Source: Intrasporangium sp. (lineage in GTDB: Bacteria; Actinomycetota; Actinomycetes; Actinomycetales; Dermatophilaceae). Taken from it: a DNA stretch of 34,110 bases. The notes under the pieces were generated by a model. The model ran no database searches. It saw only the letters and a program-made list of their open reading frames with translations, and had not been told where the DNA came from. Of the stretch, positions 1 to 7,474 are shown piece after piece. The stretch's first letter is position 1; each line of letters begins with the position of its first letter. The translations under genes were made by a program, and so were the position numbers. Location of the stretch: assembly GCF_030452765.1 (NCBI RefSeq), contig NZ_JAKDLO010000022.1:1-34110 (forward strand), read 5' to 3'.

Positions 1-746
1 TCATCGGGATGTGGGTGTCCTCCGGCTCGCCGCTCGTCGCCGAGATCTGCGCCGGGGCGGGGCTCGACTGGCTGCTCGTGGACATGGAGCACTCGCCCAA
101 CGGCCTCGAGTCGGTGCTCGGGCAGCTGCAGGCTATCGCCGCCTACCCCGTCACCCCGGTGGTGCGGGTGGCCACTGGCGACACGGTGACGATCAAGCAG
201 GTCCTCGACCTCGGGGCCCAGAACCTGCTCGTGCCCATGGTCTCGTCCGGTGACGAGGCACGGGCCGTGGTCGAGGCGGTGCGGTACCCGCCGCGTGGTC
301 GGCGCGGCGTCGGGTCGGCCCTGGCCCGCTCGGCTCGCTGGAACCGGGTCGAGGACTACCTCGGCCACGCCGACGAGCACGTGTCCCTCTTCGTCCAGGT
401 CGAGACCGCGACCGGGGTCGAGGAAGCGGCCGAGATCGTCGCGGTCGACGGTGTCGACGGCGTCTTCGTCGGCCCCTCGGACCTGGCCGCGTCGATGGGC
501 CTGCTCGGTCAGCAGTCCCACCCGGACGTCGTGGCCGCCGTGCTTCGCACCTTCGAGGCGGTTCGCGGTGCGGGCAAGCCCGTCGGAGTCAACGCCTTCG
601 ACCCTGCCGTGGCACGGTCCTATCTCGATGCGGGCGCCACGTTCGTCCTCGTCGGCGCGGACGTCGCCCTGCTGGCTCGTGGCTCCGAGGCGCTTGCCGC
701 GACGTTCATCCCGGACACCGGCGACACGGCCCGCGAGTCGTACTGA
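1..746 (+). CDS. HpcH/HpaI family aldolase, 5' end cut by window edge
   Basis: Class II pyruvate-type aldolase of the HpcH/HpaI family, which cleaves 4-hydroxy-2-oxo acids to pyruvate (or a 2-oxo acid) and an aldehyde in aromatic or sugar-acid breakdown. Family signatures are visible in order: LLVDMEHSPNG near the start, RYPPRGRRGVG in the middle, VQVETATGVE and VFVGPSDLAASMG, whose Glu and Asp are the usual metal ligands. The reading frame is open to the window edge, and the first ATG (position 9) already lies inside the conserved GMWVSSGSP segment, so about 15-20 residues are probably missing upstream. The exact substrate (4-hydroxy-2-oxoheptanedioate or 2-keto-3-deoxy-rhamnonate-like) cannot be read from the sequence. 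It converges on the cyanophycin operon and looks unrelated to it. Confidence 0.88.
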   Translation, partial: IGMWVSSGSPLVAEICAGAGLDWLLVDMEHSPNGLESVLGQLQAIAAYPVTPVVRVATGDTVTIKQVLDLGAQNLLVPMVSSGDEARAVVEAVRYPPRGRRGVGSALARSARWNRVEDYLGHADEHVSLFVQVETATGVEEAAEIVAVDGVDGVFVGPSDLAASMGLLGQQSHPDVVAAVLRTFEAVRGAGKPVGVNAFDPAVARSYLDAGATFVLVGADVALLARGSEALAATFIPDTGDTARESY

Positions 747-762
747 GGGCGAGTCGTACCGA

Positions 763-851
763 GGGCCGACCGGCCGGAACGACCATGGCTTCGGCCACCG
801 CGGCGTGCTCAACACGCGCTCGGGCCGCAGTTCGTTCCGGCCGGTTGGCCC
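763..851. terminator. Long inverted repeat between convergent genes
   Basis: Arms 763-782 and 832-851 can pair over 20 bp; the only imperfection (768 with 846) is a G-U wobble in the plus-strand RNA. The 49-nt loop contains a smaller perfect hairpin (GCGTG 803-807 with CACGC 813-817). It lies between the stop of the aldolase and the stop of the convergent Mur ligase gene, so a two-way transcription terminator is the simplest reading. There is no T-tract on either side, as is common in high-GC actinobacteria. Confidence 0.6.
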
Positions 852-865
852 ACTCGGACGCGGGA

Positions 866-2665
866 TCAGGTGGCGGGGTCAGTGGGCGGGAGCGGCTGGC
901 CGGAGGACCAGCCCTCCTGCTGCAGCCGATCCAGCAGCGTGGCCACGGCGGTCCGGTGGCTGCGCGCGTGCACCGGCAGGAGCAGCAGGTCGCCGGGCGC
1001 GGCCCACTGCAGCATCTGGCGGACGGCCGTCGTCTCGTCGAGACAGACCGGCAGGGACTCCTCTGGCATGCCGTGCTCCCGCAGTGCCCGGCGGATGATG
1101 TCGGGGACCTCACCGATGGCGCGACCGCGCAGGTACTCCGGGCCCAGGTCCTTGAGCCAGACGCGGTCCGGCGCGGCCGCGGCGGCAACGGCGGCCAGCG
1201 CCTTGAAGTCCTCGTCACGACGATCGCCGGCATGCCCGAGCAGCAGCCCCAGCCGCCCGTCCCGGCGCAGGCTGGCTGCGACGTGCAACAGCTTGCCGAG
1301 CCCGTCCGGGTTGTGTGCGTAGTCCATCAGGACGTCGATGTCCCCGAGCCGCCAGTGCTGCAGACGCCCGGGGTTGTCCTCGTGCGAGGACCCGAATCCG
1401 CTCAGCACAGAAGCGATCAGCGTCGGCTCGACGCCCATGGCGTATGCCGCCAGGGCCGCGGCAGCGGCGTTCGCGATGTTGTACCGCGCGGCCCCGGCCA
1501 CGGTCAGCGGCATCGTCTCGATCTCGCCGAGGTCATGATGGCGGTCGCCGTCGGCCAGCACCAGGTGACCGTCGCGGACGCCGCAGGCCCTGCCGCCAGC
1601 AGGCAGCGCCAGGTCGAGATCGAGCGCGAACCACGCGATCCCGTCCCGGCCGGTGGCCCGCGCGTGCCGGGCGACGACCGGGTCGTCCGCGTTCGCGATC
1701 AGCATGCCGTCCGCAGCCAGCGCCCTGGCCACGAGCAGCTTGACGCTGGCGATGTCCTCGAGGCTGTCGATGCCGTAGTCGCCCAGGTGGTCGGCGCTGA
1801 CGTTCGTCACGACGGCGGCACGCGCCCCTGTCACCGCGAGCCCGCGCCGCAGCATCCCACCGCGCGCGACCTCGAGGACGGCGGCCTGCACGCGATCGTC
1901 GCGCAGCACGGTGCGGGCGCCGAGCGGGCCGGAGTAGTCGCCGGACTCGACCGTCACCCCGTCCATGACCAGACCGTCCGTGCAGCTGTAGCCGACCACT
2001 GTGCCGCTCGCCTCGAGCATCGCCGCGATCAGGCGCACCGTGGTGGTCTTGCCGTTCGAGCCGGTGACCAACACCTTGGGGATGCCGCCGAGCCGGGCCC
2101 AGTCCACGGCCGTCGTAGCGGGTAGATCCGGTATCGGCCACTGCTGCGCGTGGACCCCTTCGCCGACCGACACCCGCTCGTCGTCGACGTGCGCCGGGAT
2201 ACCGCGGCTGGCAGCGGCATCGAGTAGGTCTACCAGGGCTGGCTGGGCTTCGGCGCGCGCCATGCTGCGCATCACCGCCGTGGCCTCGGGTTCGGAGAAG
2301 TGTGCGACGTGCGGTCGGGTGTCGTCGCTGTCCGGGTCCGCCGGCCCGGCACCTGCCCGCAGGCCGAGCGCCACGTAGAGCGACCACTCGTTGACCTCGG
2401 TAGCCGTGAGCAGCTGGTCGAGCGGTGCCTCGAAGGCGAGCATGACACCACCGGCGTGGCGGCGCGCGACGATCGCACCGACGGGCCAGCCCATCGCCTC
2501 GCGGGCGCGCCCTACATCCGTTCGCCAGCGCATCAGCGCCGCCTCGTCCAGCTCGGTCCCCGGCGTGGTCTCCAGCACCACCCCGACACCGTCGAAGTAC
2601 AGGTTCGCGCCGAGCAGGCGCCGCGAGCCCTGGAACGGGACGACCTGCTCGGCGTTGCCGTTCAA
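866..2665 (-). CDS. Mur ligase family protein next to cyanophycin synthetase (no ATP-grasp domain)
   Basis: Protein of 599 residues related to the C-terminal ligase half of cyanophycin synthetase. The first ~190 residues match no domain I can name. A Mur ligase ATPase follows, with P-loop VTGSNGKTTT at about residues 199-208, the central-domain DYSGPLGARTVL and LEVARGGMLRRG blocks, NVSADHLGDYGI, and MDYAHNPDGLGKLL plus GHAGDRRDEDF of the C-terminal domain. It lacks the ATP-grasp domain that phosphorylates and extends the chain in CphA, so it is not a complete synthetase and is not CphA2, which keeps the ATP-grasp domain. The start is TTG: it overlaps the stop of cphA (TTGA), has GAGGAG five bases upstream, and no ATG or GTG lies nearby in frame. 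It is translationally coupled to cphA, so a role in cyanophycin or a related polymer is inferred; the reaction is unknown. Confidence 0.8.
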   Translation of the reverse strand: MNGNAEQVVPFQGSRRLLGANLYFDGVGVVLETTPGTELDEAALMRWRTDVGRAREAMGWPVGAIVARRHAGGVMLAFEAPLDQLLTATEVNEWSLYVALGLRAGAGPADPDSDDTRPHVAHFSEPEATAVMRSMARAEAQPALVDLLDAAASRGIPAHVDDERVSVGEGVHAQQWPIPDLPATTAVDWARLGGIPKVLVTGSNGKTTTVRLIAAMLEASGTVVGYSCTDGLVMDGVTVESGDYSGPLGARTVLRDDRVQAAVLEVARGGMLRRGLAVTGARAAVVTNVSADHLGDYGIDSLEDIASVKLLVARALAADGMLIANADDPVVARHARATGRDGIAWFALDLDLALPAGGRACGVRDGHLVLADGDRHHDLGEIETMPLTVAGAARYNIANAAAAALAAYAMGVEPTLIASVLSGFGSSHEDNPGRLQHWRLGDIDVLMDYAHNPDGLGKLLHVAASLRRDGRLGLLLGHAGDRRDEDFKALAAVAAAAAPDRVWLKDLGPEYLRGRAIGEVPDIIRRALREHGMPEESLPVCLDETTAVRQMLQWAAPGDLLLLPVHARSHRTAVATLLDRLQQEGWSSGQPLPPTDPAT

Positions 2666-5442
2666 TCGCTCTCCTCGCGCTCGAAGCGCAGGCCGCGCTC
2701 GTCGCGCACGACGCCTTCCATGGCGGCCACGATCCGTTCGTCCAGCGTGGTCTCCAGCGTGGGGGTCTCCGCCCGCGGGGTCGCCTTCGGCACGTCGCCG
2801 TCCGGCTGGAAGCGGATGATCTGCTTCCAGCCCCGGGTCAGCGCGTCCGCGAAGACGAGCACCAGGTCGCCCGGCTGTCCCATGCGCAGTGCGGCATCGA
2901 CCGCCTGTTGTTCGTCGGGGACGATGTCGATGGCATCCTCCGGGACGCCGTCCGAGATGAGGGTCTTGGCGATGATCCGCGGCACCTCGTCGTCCTCCCG
3001 ACCGCGCAGCGCGTCGTCGCGTCGGCAGATGTAGTGGTCGAACTTGCCGGCGACGGCATGGGCGATGTCGTGCAGGTCCTCGTCGCGGCGGTCGCCGGGA
3101 CCGGCGACCACGACGATCCGCCGCTCGGCGTCGAGGCGCTGCGCCAGGTCGGCCATCACCCCGACGGCCTGCGCGTTGTGCGCGTAGTCCATGATCACCT
3201 TGAACGGGTGCTCGTCGAAGACGTTCATCCGCCCGGGCGCCTGGAAGAAGGTCGTGTCGAAGGTGCGCAGGCCCTGCCGGATCGCGTCCAGCTTGATGCC
3301 GAGCGAGTATGCCGTCGCCGCCGTTATCATTGCGTTCTGCACGTTGTGCAGCGCCCGGCCTTCCAGCGTGGCCGGGATCAGGTGGGTCCACATCAGCGGA
3401 ATGTGGCTGCCCTTGTCGTACAGGGTGATCATGTGGCCGTTGACGCCCTGCTCCAGAGCACAGGCGCGGCCCCCGGCGCGAATGTGCTCGCGCACCAGCG
3501 GGTGTGACGGGTTCATCGTGACGTAGCAGATCACCTCGGCGTCCGTGTAGGCCGACATCTTCACCACGTTGGGGTCGTCGGCGTTGAGCACGGCGCAGTC
3601 GGTGGCGACCTCCACCACGACCCGCTTGATCTCGGCCAGCTGCTCGAGGGTGTCGATCCGCTTCAGCCCGAGGTGGTCGGAGGCGACGTTGATGACCGCG
3701 CCGACGTTGACCTGCCGCACTCCCATGCCGGCACGCAACAGGCCGCCACGCGCGGTCTCCAGCACGGCCAGGTCGATCGTCGGGTCGGCCAGCACCATGC
3801 GAGCGGAGACAGGCCCGGTCATGTCCCCTTCCACCGTGCGCTGGCCGTCGATGTAGACGCCGTCGGTCGTGGTCAGGCCCGGGGTGTAGCCGGCCATCTT
3901 GGCGACATGCGCCAGCATCCGTGCGGTCGTGGTCTTGCCGTTGGTGCCGGTGACGGCCGCGATCGGCACACGCGAGGGCGTGCCCGCAGGGAACAGCATG
4001 TCGATCACCGGGCCCGCGGCATCGCGCGGGGTGCCGTCGCTCGGGGCGATGTGCATGCGGAAGCCGGGCGCAGCGTTGACCTCGCAGATGCCGCCACCGA
4101 TCGTCCGGAAGCTCTCGGCGATGTTGGTGGACAGGAAGTCGACGCCGCCGACATCGAGCCCGATGGCGCGCACAGCGCGTTCGGCCATGGCGCGGTTGTC
4201 CGGGTGGATGACGTCGGTGACGTCGGTGGCGGTGCCGCCGGTGGACAGGTTCGCGGTGGAGCGCAGGTACACGACTTCACCGGCAGGCGGCACGCTGTCG
4301 GCGGTGTAGCCCTTGCGCTCCATCATGAGCTCGGCTTCGCGATCCAGCTTGAGCCGGGTCAGCACCTTCTCGTGGCCGACGCCGCGGCGTGGGTCGCTGT
4401 TGACCTGCTCGGCCAGCGCCGCGACCGAGGACGTGCCGTCACCGACCACGTGGCCCGGGGTGCGCCGGGTCGCCGCGACGAGCTCGCCGTTGATCACCAG
4501 GAGCCGGTGGTCCTCACCGGCCAGATAGGTCTCCACGATCACCGAGCGCGAGTGCTCCTGCGCGGCCTGGAACGCCGAGCGCACATCCTCCTCGCTGGTG
4601 ATGTTGATGGTGATGCCGCGGCCATGGTTGCCGTTGTAGGGCTTGACCACCACCGGTCCGTCGAGCCGCTGAGCGGCACGCCAGGCCGCGTCGGCGCTGC
4701 GAACCAGCCTCTGCTGGGGCACCGGTAGCCCTTGCTCGCCAAGGATGGTGTTGGTCTCCTCCTTGTCGGAGGCCAGCTCCACCGCGATGTGCGGGGTGCG
4801 TCCGGTGATAGTGGCCTGGATACGCTGTTGGTACCGGCCGTGCCCGAGCTGCACCAGGGACTGCTCGTTCAGACGGATCCACGGGATGTCACGCTCTTCG
4901 GCGGCCTTCACCAACGACGCCGTTGACGGTCCCAGCGCCCGCCGCTGGGCGTAGTGGATGAAGTCGTCGCGCTCCTCGTCCCAGTCCCAGGTCTCGTCAG
5001 TCGCGGTCCGCAGGTGCTCCGGCAGCAGCGAGTCCAGCAGCTTGAGGGCCAGCTCGCCGGCGGCGATGCCCTCCTCGCGCTGCTCGTACTCGTAGACCAC
5101 CGAGTAGACCCCGGGCAGGTCGTCGGAGATGCTGCGGGTCTTGCCGAAGGTGACGGCCTCGCCGGCGATGTTCTGCAGCTCGATCGCCACGTGCTCGAGC
5201 ACGTGACCGAGCCAGGTGCCCTCACTCTCGCGCATCCGGCGCACGAAGCCACCGGGCTCGCCATACGAGCAGCCGTGCTCGTCCAGGCCGGGCAGGGCCT
5301 CCAGCAGCGCGTCCACGAAGCCTGGACCCAGCTTGGAGGTCGGCCAGCTCTCCAGCTCACCGAGGTCGAGCTCGAGGCGGATGACCGGGAACCGTGCATA
5401 CTGCGACGGCCCGACATAGACATTACGGTTCAGGATCCGCAT
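2662..5442 (-). CDS. cphA: Cyanophycin synthetase
   Basis: Cytoplasmic enzyme of 926 residues that builds cyanophycin (a poly-aspartate backbone with arginine side chains) from Asp, Arg and ATP, storing nitrogen. The order is as in CphA1: N-terminal domain (about 1-160), ATP-grasp domain with VVKPYNGNHGRG near residue 265 and EVNAAPGFRMH near 455, then the Mur ligase domain with P-loop VTGTNGKTTTARML near residue 500, LETARGGLLRAG, and MDYAHNAQAV near 750. The ATG at 5442 is preferred over an upstream TTG because GGAGAG lies just before it and the protein then begins MRILNRNVYVGP, the usual CphA opening. The 168-bp spacer to cphB holds no gene; a separate promoter there is possible but none stands out. 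The 3' end overlaps the Mur ligase-like gene. Confidence 0.95.
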   Translation of the reverse strand: MRILNRNVYVGPSQYARFPVIRLELDLGELESWPTSKLGPGFVDALLEALPGLDEHGCSYGEPGGFVRRMRESEGTWLGHVLEHVAIELQNIAGEAVTFGKTRSISDDLPGVYSVVYEYEQREEGIAAGELALKLLDSLLPEHLRTATDETWDWDEERDDFIHYAQRRALGPSTASLVKAAEERDIPWIRLNEQSLVQLGHGRYQQRIQATITGRTPHIAVELASDKEETNTILGEQGLPVPQQRLVRSADAAWRAAQRLDGPVVVKPYNGNHGRGITINITSEEDVRSAFQAAQEHSRSVIVETYLAGEDHRLLVINGELVAATRRTPGHVVGDGTSSVAALAEQVNSDPRRGVGHEKVLTRLKLDREAELMMERKGYTADSVPPAGEVVYLRSTANLSTGGTATDVTDVIHPDNRAMAERAVRAIGLDVGGVDFLSTNIAESFRTIGGGICEVNAAPGFRMHIAPSDGTPRDAAGPVIDMLFPAGTPSRVPIAAVTGTNGKTTTARMLAHVAKMAGYTPGLTTTDGVYIDGQRTVEGDMTGPVSARMVLADPTIDLAVLETARGGLLRAGMGVRQVNVGAVINVASDHLGLKRIDTLEQLAEIKRVVVEVATDCAVLNADDPNVVKMSAYTDAEVICYVTMNPSHPLVREHIRAGGRACALEQGVNGHMITLYDKGSHIPLMWTHLIPATLEGRALHNVQNAMITAATAYSLGIKLDAIRQGLRTFDTTFFQAPGRMNVFDEHPFKVIMDYAHNAQAVGVMADLAQRLDAERRIVVVAGPGDRRDEDLHDIAHAVAGKFDHYICRRDDALRGREDDEVPRIIAKTLISDGVPEDAIDIVPDEQQAVDAALRMGQPGDLVLVFADALTRGWKQIIRFQPDGDVPKATPRAETPTLETTLDERIVAAMEGVVRDERGLRFEREESD
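2663..2676 (-). promoter_or_regulatory. Ribosome binding site deciding a TTG start
   Basis: On the minus strand, GAGGAG (2676-2671) is followed by five bases and then TTG (2665-2663), which shares TTGA with the cphA stop codon. No ATG or GTG occurs in this frame between the cphA end and the conserved part of the protein. Confidence 0.7.
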
Positions 5443-5610
5443 TGGGCTCTCCAACCCTCGATCGGCACTGGCGCCGGGCCCGGTTCACGCAGCCACGTGC
5501 TGTCGTATCGTGCCACCCTCGAGGCGCCCTTCGAAACCCCACGCACCCGACGCGCAAACCCGGCAGCACCTCCGGCCGGGACCCCACGCCGACCCAGATG
5601 CGAGAGAGCC

Positions 5611-6456
5611 TCAGTCCTTGACCGGCGCCAGCGCCCCGGCGGCAGCGCTGCGGGTCATCAGGTTGAACGTGGCGCCCGCCGTCAGGACGTGCAGGCGAAC
5701 CCCCAGCATGCAGACCGGTTCGTCGTCGTCGTGCTGGGCCATCGACGAGAACTGCAGGTCGTCGGCGTCGATCACGGTGAGGGACCCACTGCCCACCACC
5801 TCGATCACGTTTTCGGGGCTGATGAAGGCGGCGGTGTCCTCGTCGACCCCGAGCCCGATGGCGAACGGGTTGTAGGCCAGTGCGGCGAGCAGCCGACCGA
5901 GGCGGTCACGCTGGCGGAAGTGCTGGTCGATGACGACCCGGTTGGTCAGGCCCAGACCCGGAGCGAGGCGGACACCGTCGGCGTGTGGGGTCGGGTTGTC
6001 GCTGGCACCGCCGGCGATCATGTGCTCGCTGAGGATGCTGGCGCCGGCACTGGTGCCGCCCACCGGGACCCCCTCGGCGCTGCGGGCGCGGATGGCCTGC
6101 GCTATCGGGGTGCCGCCCAGGATGGTGGACAGCCGCAGCTGGTTCCCGCCGGTGATGAAGATGCCCGACGCGTGCTCGATGCGTGAGATCCGGTTGCGCT
6201 CCTGCGCGTCGCGACGCGTGTCGAAGTCGAGCACGCTGACCTTGGCGGCGCCCAGCTCACCGAACAGGTGCTCGTACCGGCTGCCGGTGCCGTTGCGCTG
6301 GCTGGCGGTGGGAATGACCGCGATCTCGGCCCCCCTACCGCCACACAGGTCGAAGAACCGGCGCAGGATCTCCTTGCCGTTGTCCTTGTCCTCGGCGCCG
6401 CCGATCGGGACGATCCAACCACGTTGGCCGCCTTCTCTGACTCTGCTGGGACTCAT
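5611..6456 (-). CDS. cphB: Cyanophycinase
   Basis: Serine peptidase of family S51 (281 residues) that cuts cyanophycin into beta-Asp-Arg dipeptides in the cytoplasm. GWIVPIGGAEDK opens the fold; ITGGNQLRL and VGGTSAGAS follow, the latter carrying the nucleophilic Ser at about residue 136. GLGVDEDTA matches the later conserved part of the family. The ATG at 6456 has AGGA at proper spacing; a longer frame upstream to 6537 is rich in Arg and His and looks untranslated. It lies upstream of cphA on the same strand, so synthesis and breakdown genes are probably co-expressed. A downstream isoaspartyl dipeptidase is not in the window. Confidence 0.95.
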   Translation of the reverse strand: MSPSRVREGGQRGWIVPIGGAEDKDNGKEILRRFFDLCGGRGAEIAVIPTASQRNGTGSRYEHLFGELGAAKVSVLDFDTRRDAQERNRISRIEHASGIFITGGNQLRLSTILGGTPIAQAIRARSAEGVPVGGTSAGASILSEHMIAGGASDNPTPHADGVRLAPGLGLTNRVVIDQHFRQRDRLGRLLAALAYNPFAIGLGVDEDTAAFISPENVIEVVGSGSLTVIDADDLQFSSMAQHDDDEPVCMLGVRLHVLTAGATFNLMTRSAAAGALAPVKD

Positions 6457-6554
6457 GTGTTCCTCATCCTCGCACCTTCGACGCCCCCGATCGAGACGCT
6501 CGCCCGCGTGTCGCGCTGGATGCGCTGGGGATGGCATCGGTCAGACCGGTGTCA

Positions 6555-7472
6555 TCAGCCGTTCATGCTCGTGAACATCTCCATCATCTTCAGTGCACCG
6601 GGGCCGATGACGACCACGAACAATGCGGGCAGGATGCACAGCATCAACGGGAAGAGGATCTTGACGGTGACCTTCTGCGCCTGTTCCTCCGCCTTCTGCT
6701 TGCGGATGAGGCGCATGTTGGCGGACTGTTCCCGCAGGACCGCACCGATCGGCAGGCCGAGCCGGTCGGCCTGCACGAGCGCTGTGGTGAAGTTCCTGAC
6801 CTCAGGCAGCGCGACGCGGTCTCCCATGGCGGCGAAGGCGTCACGACGGGAGCTGCCGATCTGGATCTCTGACAGGACTCGGGCGAACTCGCCCGAGATG
6901 GGGCCTTCGATGTTGCGGGCCACCTGCATGAGCGCGGCATCGAAGCCCTGGCCGGCCTCGACGCTCACGGTCAGCATGTCCAGCGCGTCCGCGAGGCCCT
7001 TGCTCGTGGCCTCCCGACGATGCAGCGACTGGTTGTGCAGGAGCAGGTCCGGCAGGAAGAAGAGCGCCGCACCGAGTACTGGCGCGAGGAGCAGGCCGCG
7101 CAGTGAGATGCCGCCGTACACCAGGCCGAGCACGACGCCGATGATGAGCGTGGCTCCCTTGGCCCCCATGACCCGCTCGACGGTCCACGGCCTCGGGTTG
7201 CCGGCCTGGTCGAGCTTGCGGGCCAGCTGCTCGTTCGTCCCGCTCGGCGACAGGGCCACCGCGAGCCTGCGGGTCCGGTCCAGGACCGGCGTGACCAGCC
7301 GGTCCTTCGCGTCGAGCTCAGTCCTGACGGCGTTGCGCTGACCGACCGCCTGATCGATCAGGCTGAGGGACTTCGCGACGCCTTTCGACCGGCTCGAGCT
7401 GGTGACCAGGGTGATCGTGCCCGCGAGCATGGCCAGCGTGAGCAGACCGACACCGATGTGAAGAACAGCCAT
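6555..7472 (-). CDS. tadC: Tad pilus inner-membrane platform protein TadC
   Basis: Type II secretion F-domain protein of 305 residues, part of the inner-membrane platform of the Flp pilus machine. An N-terminal membrane helix (residues 1-25) is followed by a basic cytoplasmic segment, two helices around residues 100-140, the F domain with LADALDMLTVSVEAGQGFD and LVQADRLGLPIG, and a C-terminal helix (ILFPLMLCILPALFVVVIG). The start ATG lies two bases after the stop of the VWA-TadB gene, so it is the last gene of the tad operon. cphB begins 98 bp further on the same strand. Confidence 0.9.
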   Translation of the reverse strand: MAVLHIGVGLLTLAMLAGTITLVTSSSRSKGVAKSLSLIDQAVGQRNAVRTELDAKDRLVTPVLDRTRRLAVALSPSGTNEQLARKLDQAGNPRPWTVERVMGAKGATLIIGVVLGLVYGGISLRGLLLAPVLGAALFFLPDLLLHNQSLHRREATSKGLADALDMLTVSVEAGQGFDAALMQVARNIEGPISGEFARVLSEIQIGSSRRDAFAAMGDRVALPEVRNFTTALVQADRLGLPIGAVLREQSANMRLIRKQKAEEQAQKVTVKILFPLMLCILPALFVVVIGPGALKMMEMFTSMNG

Positions 7473-7474
7473 GC

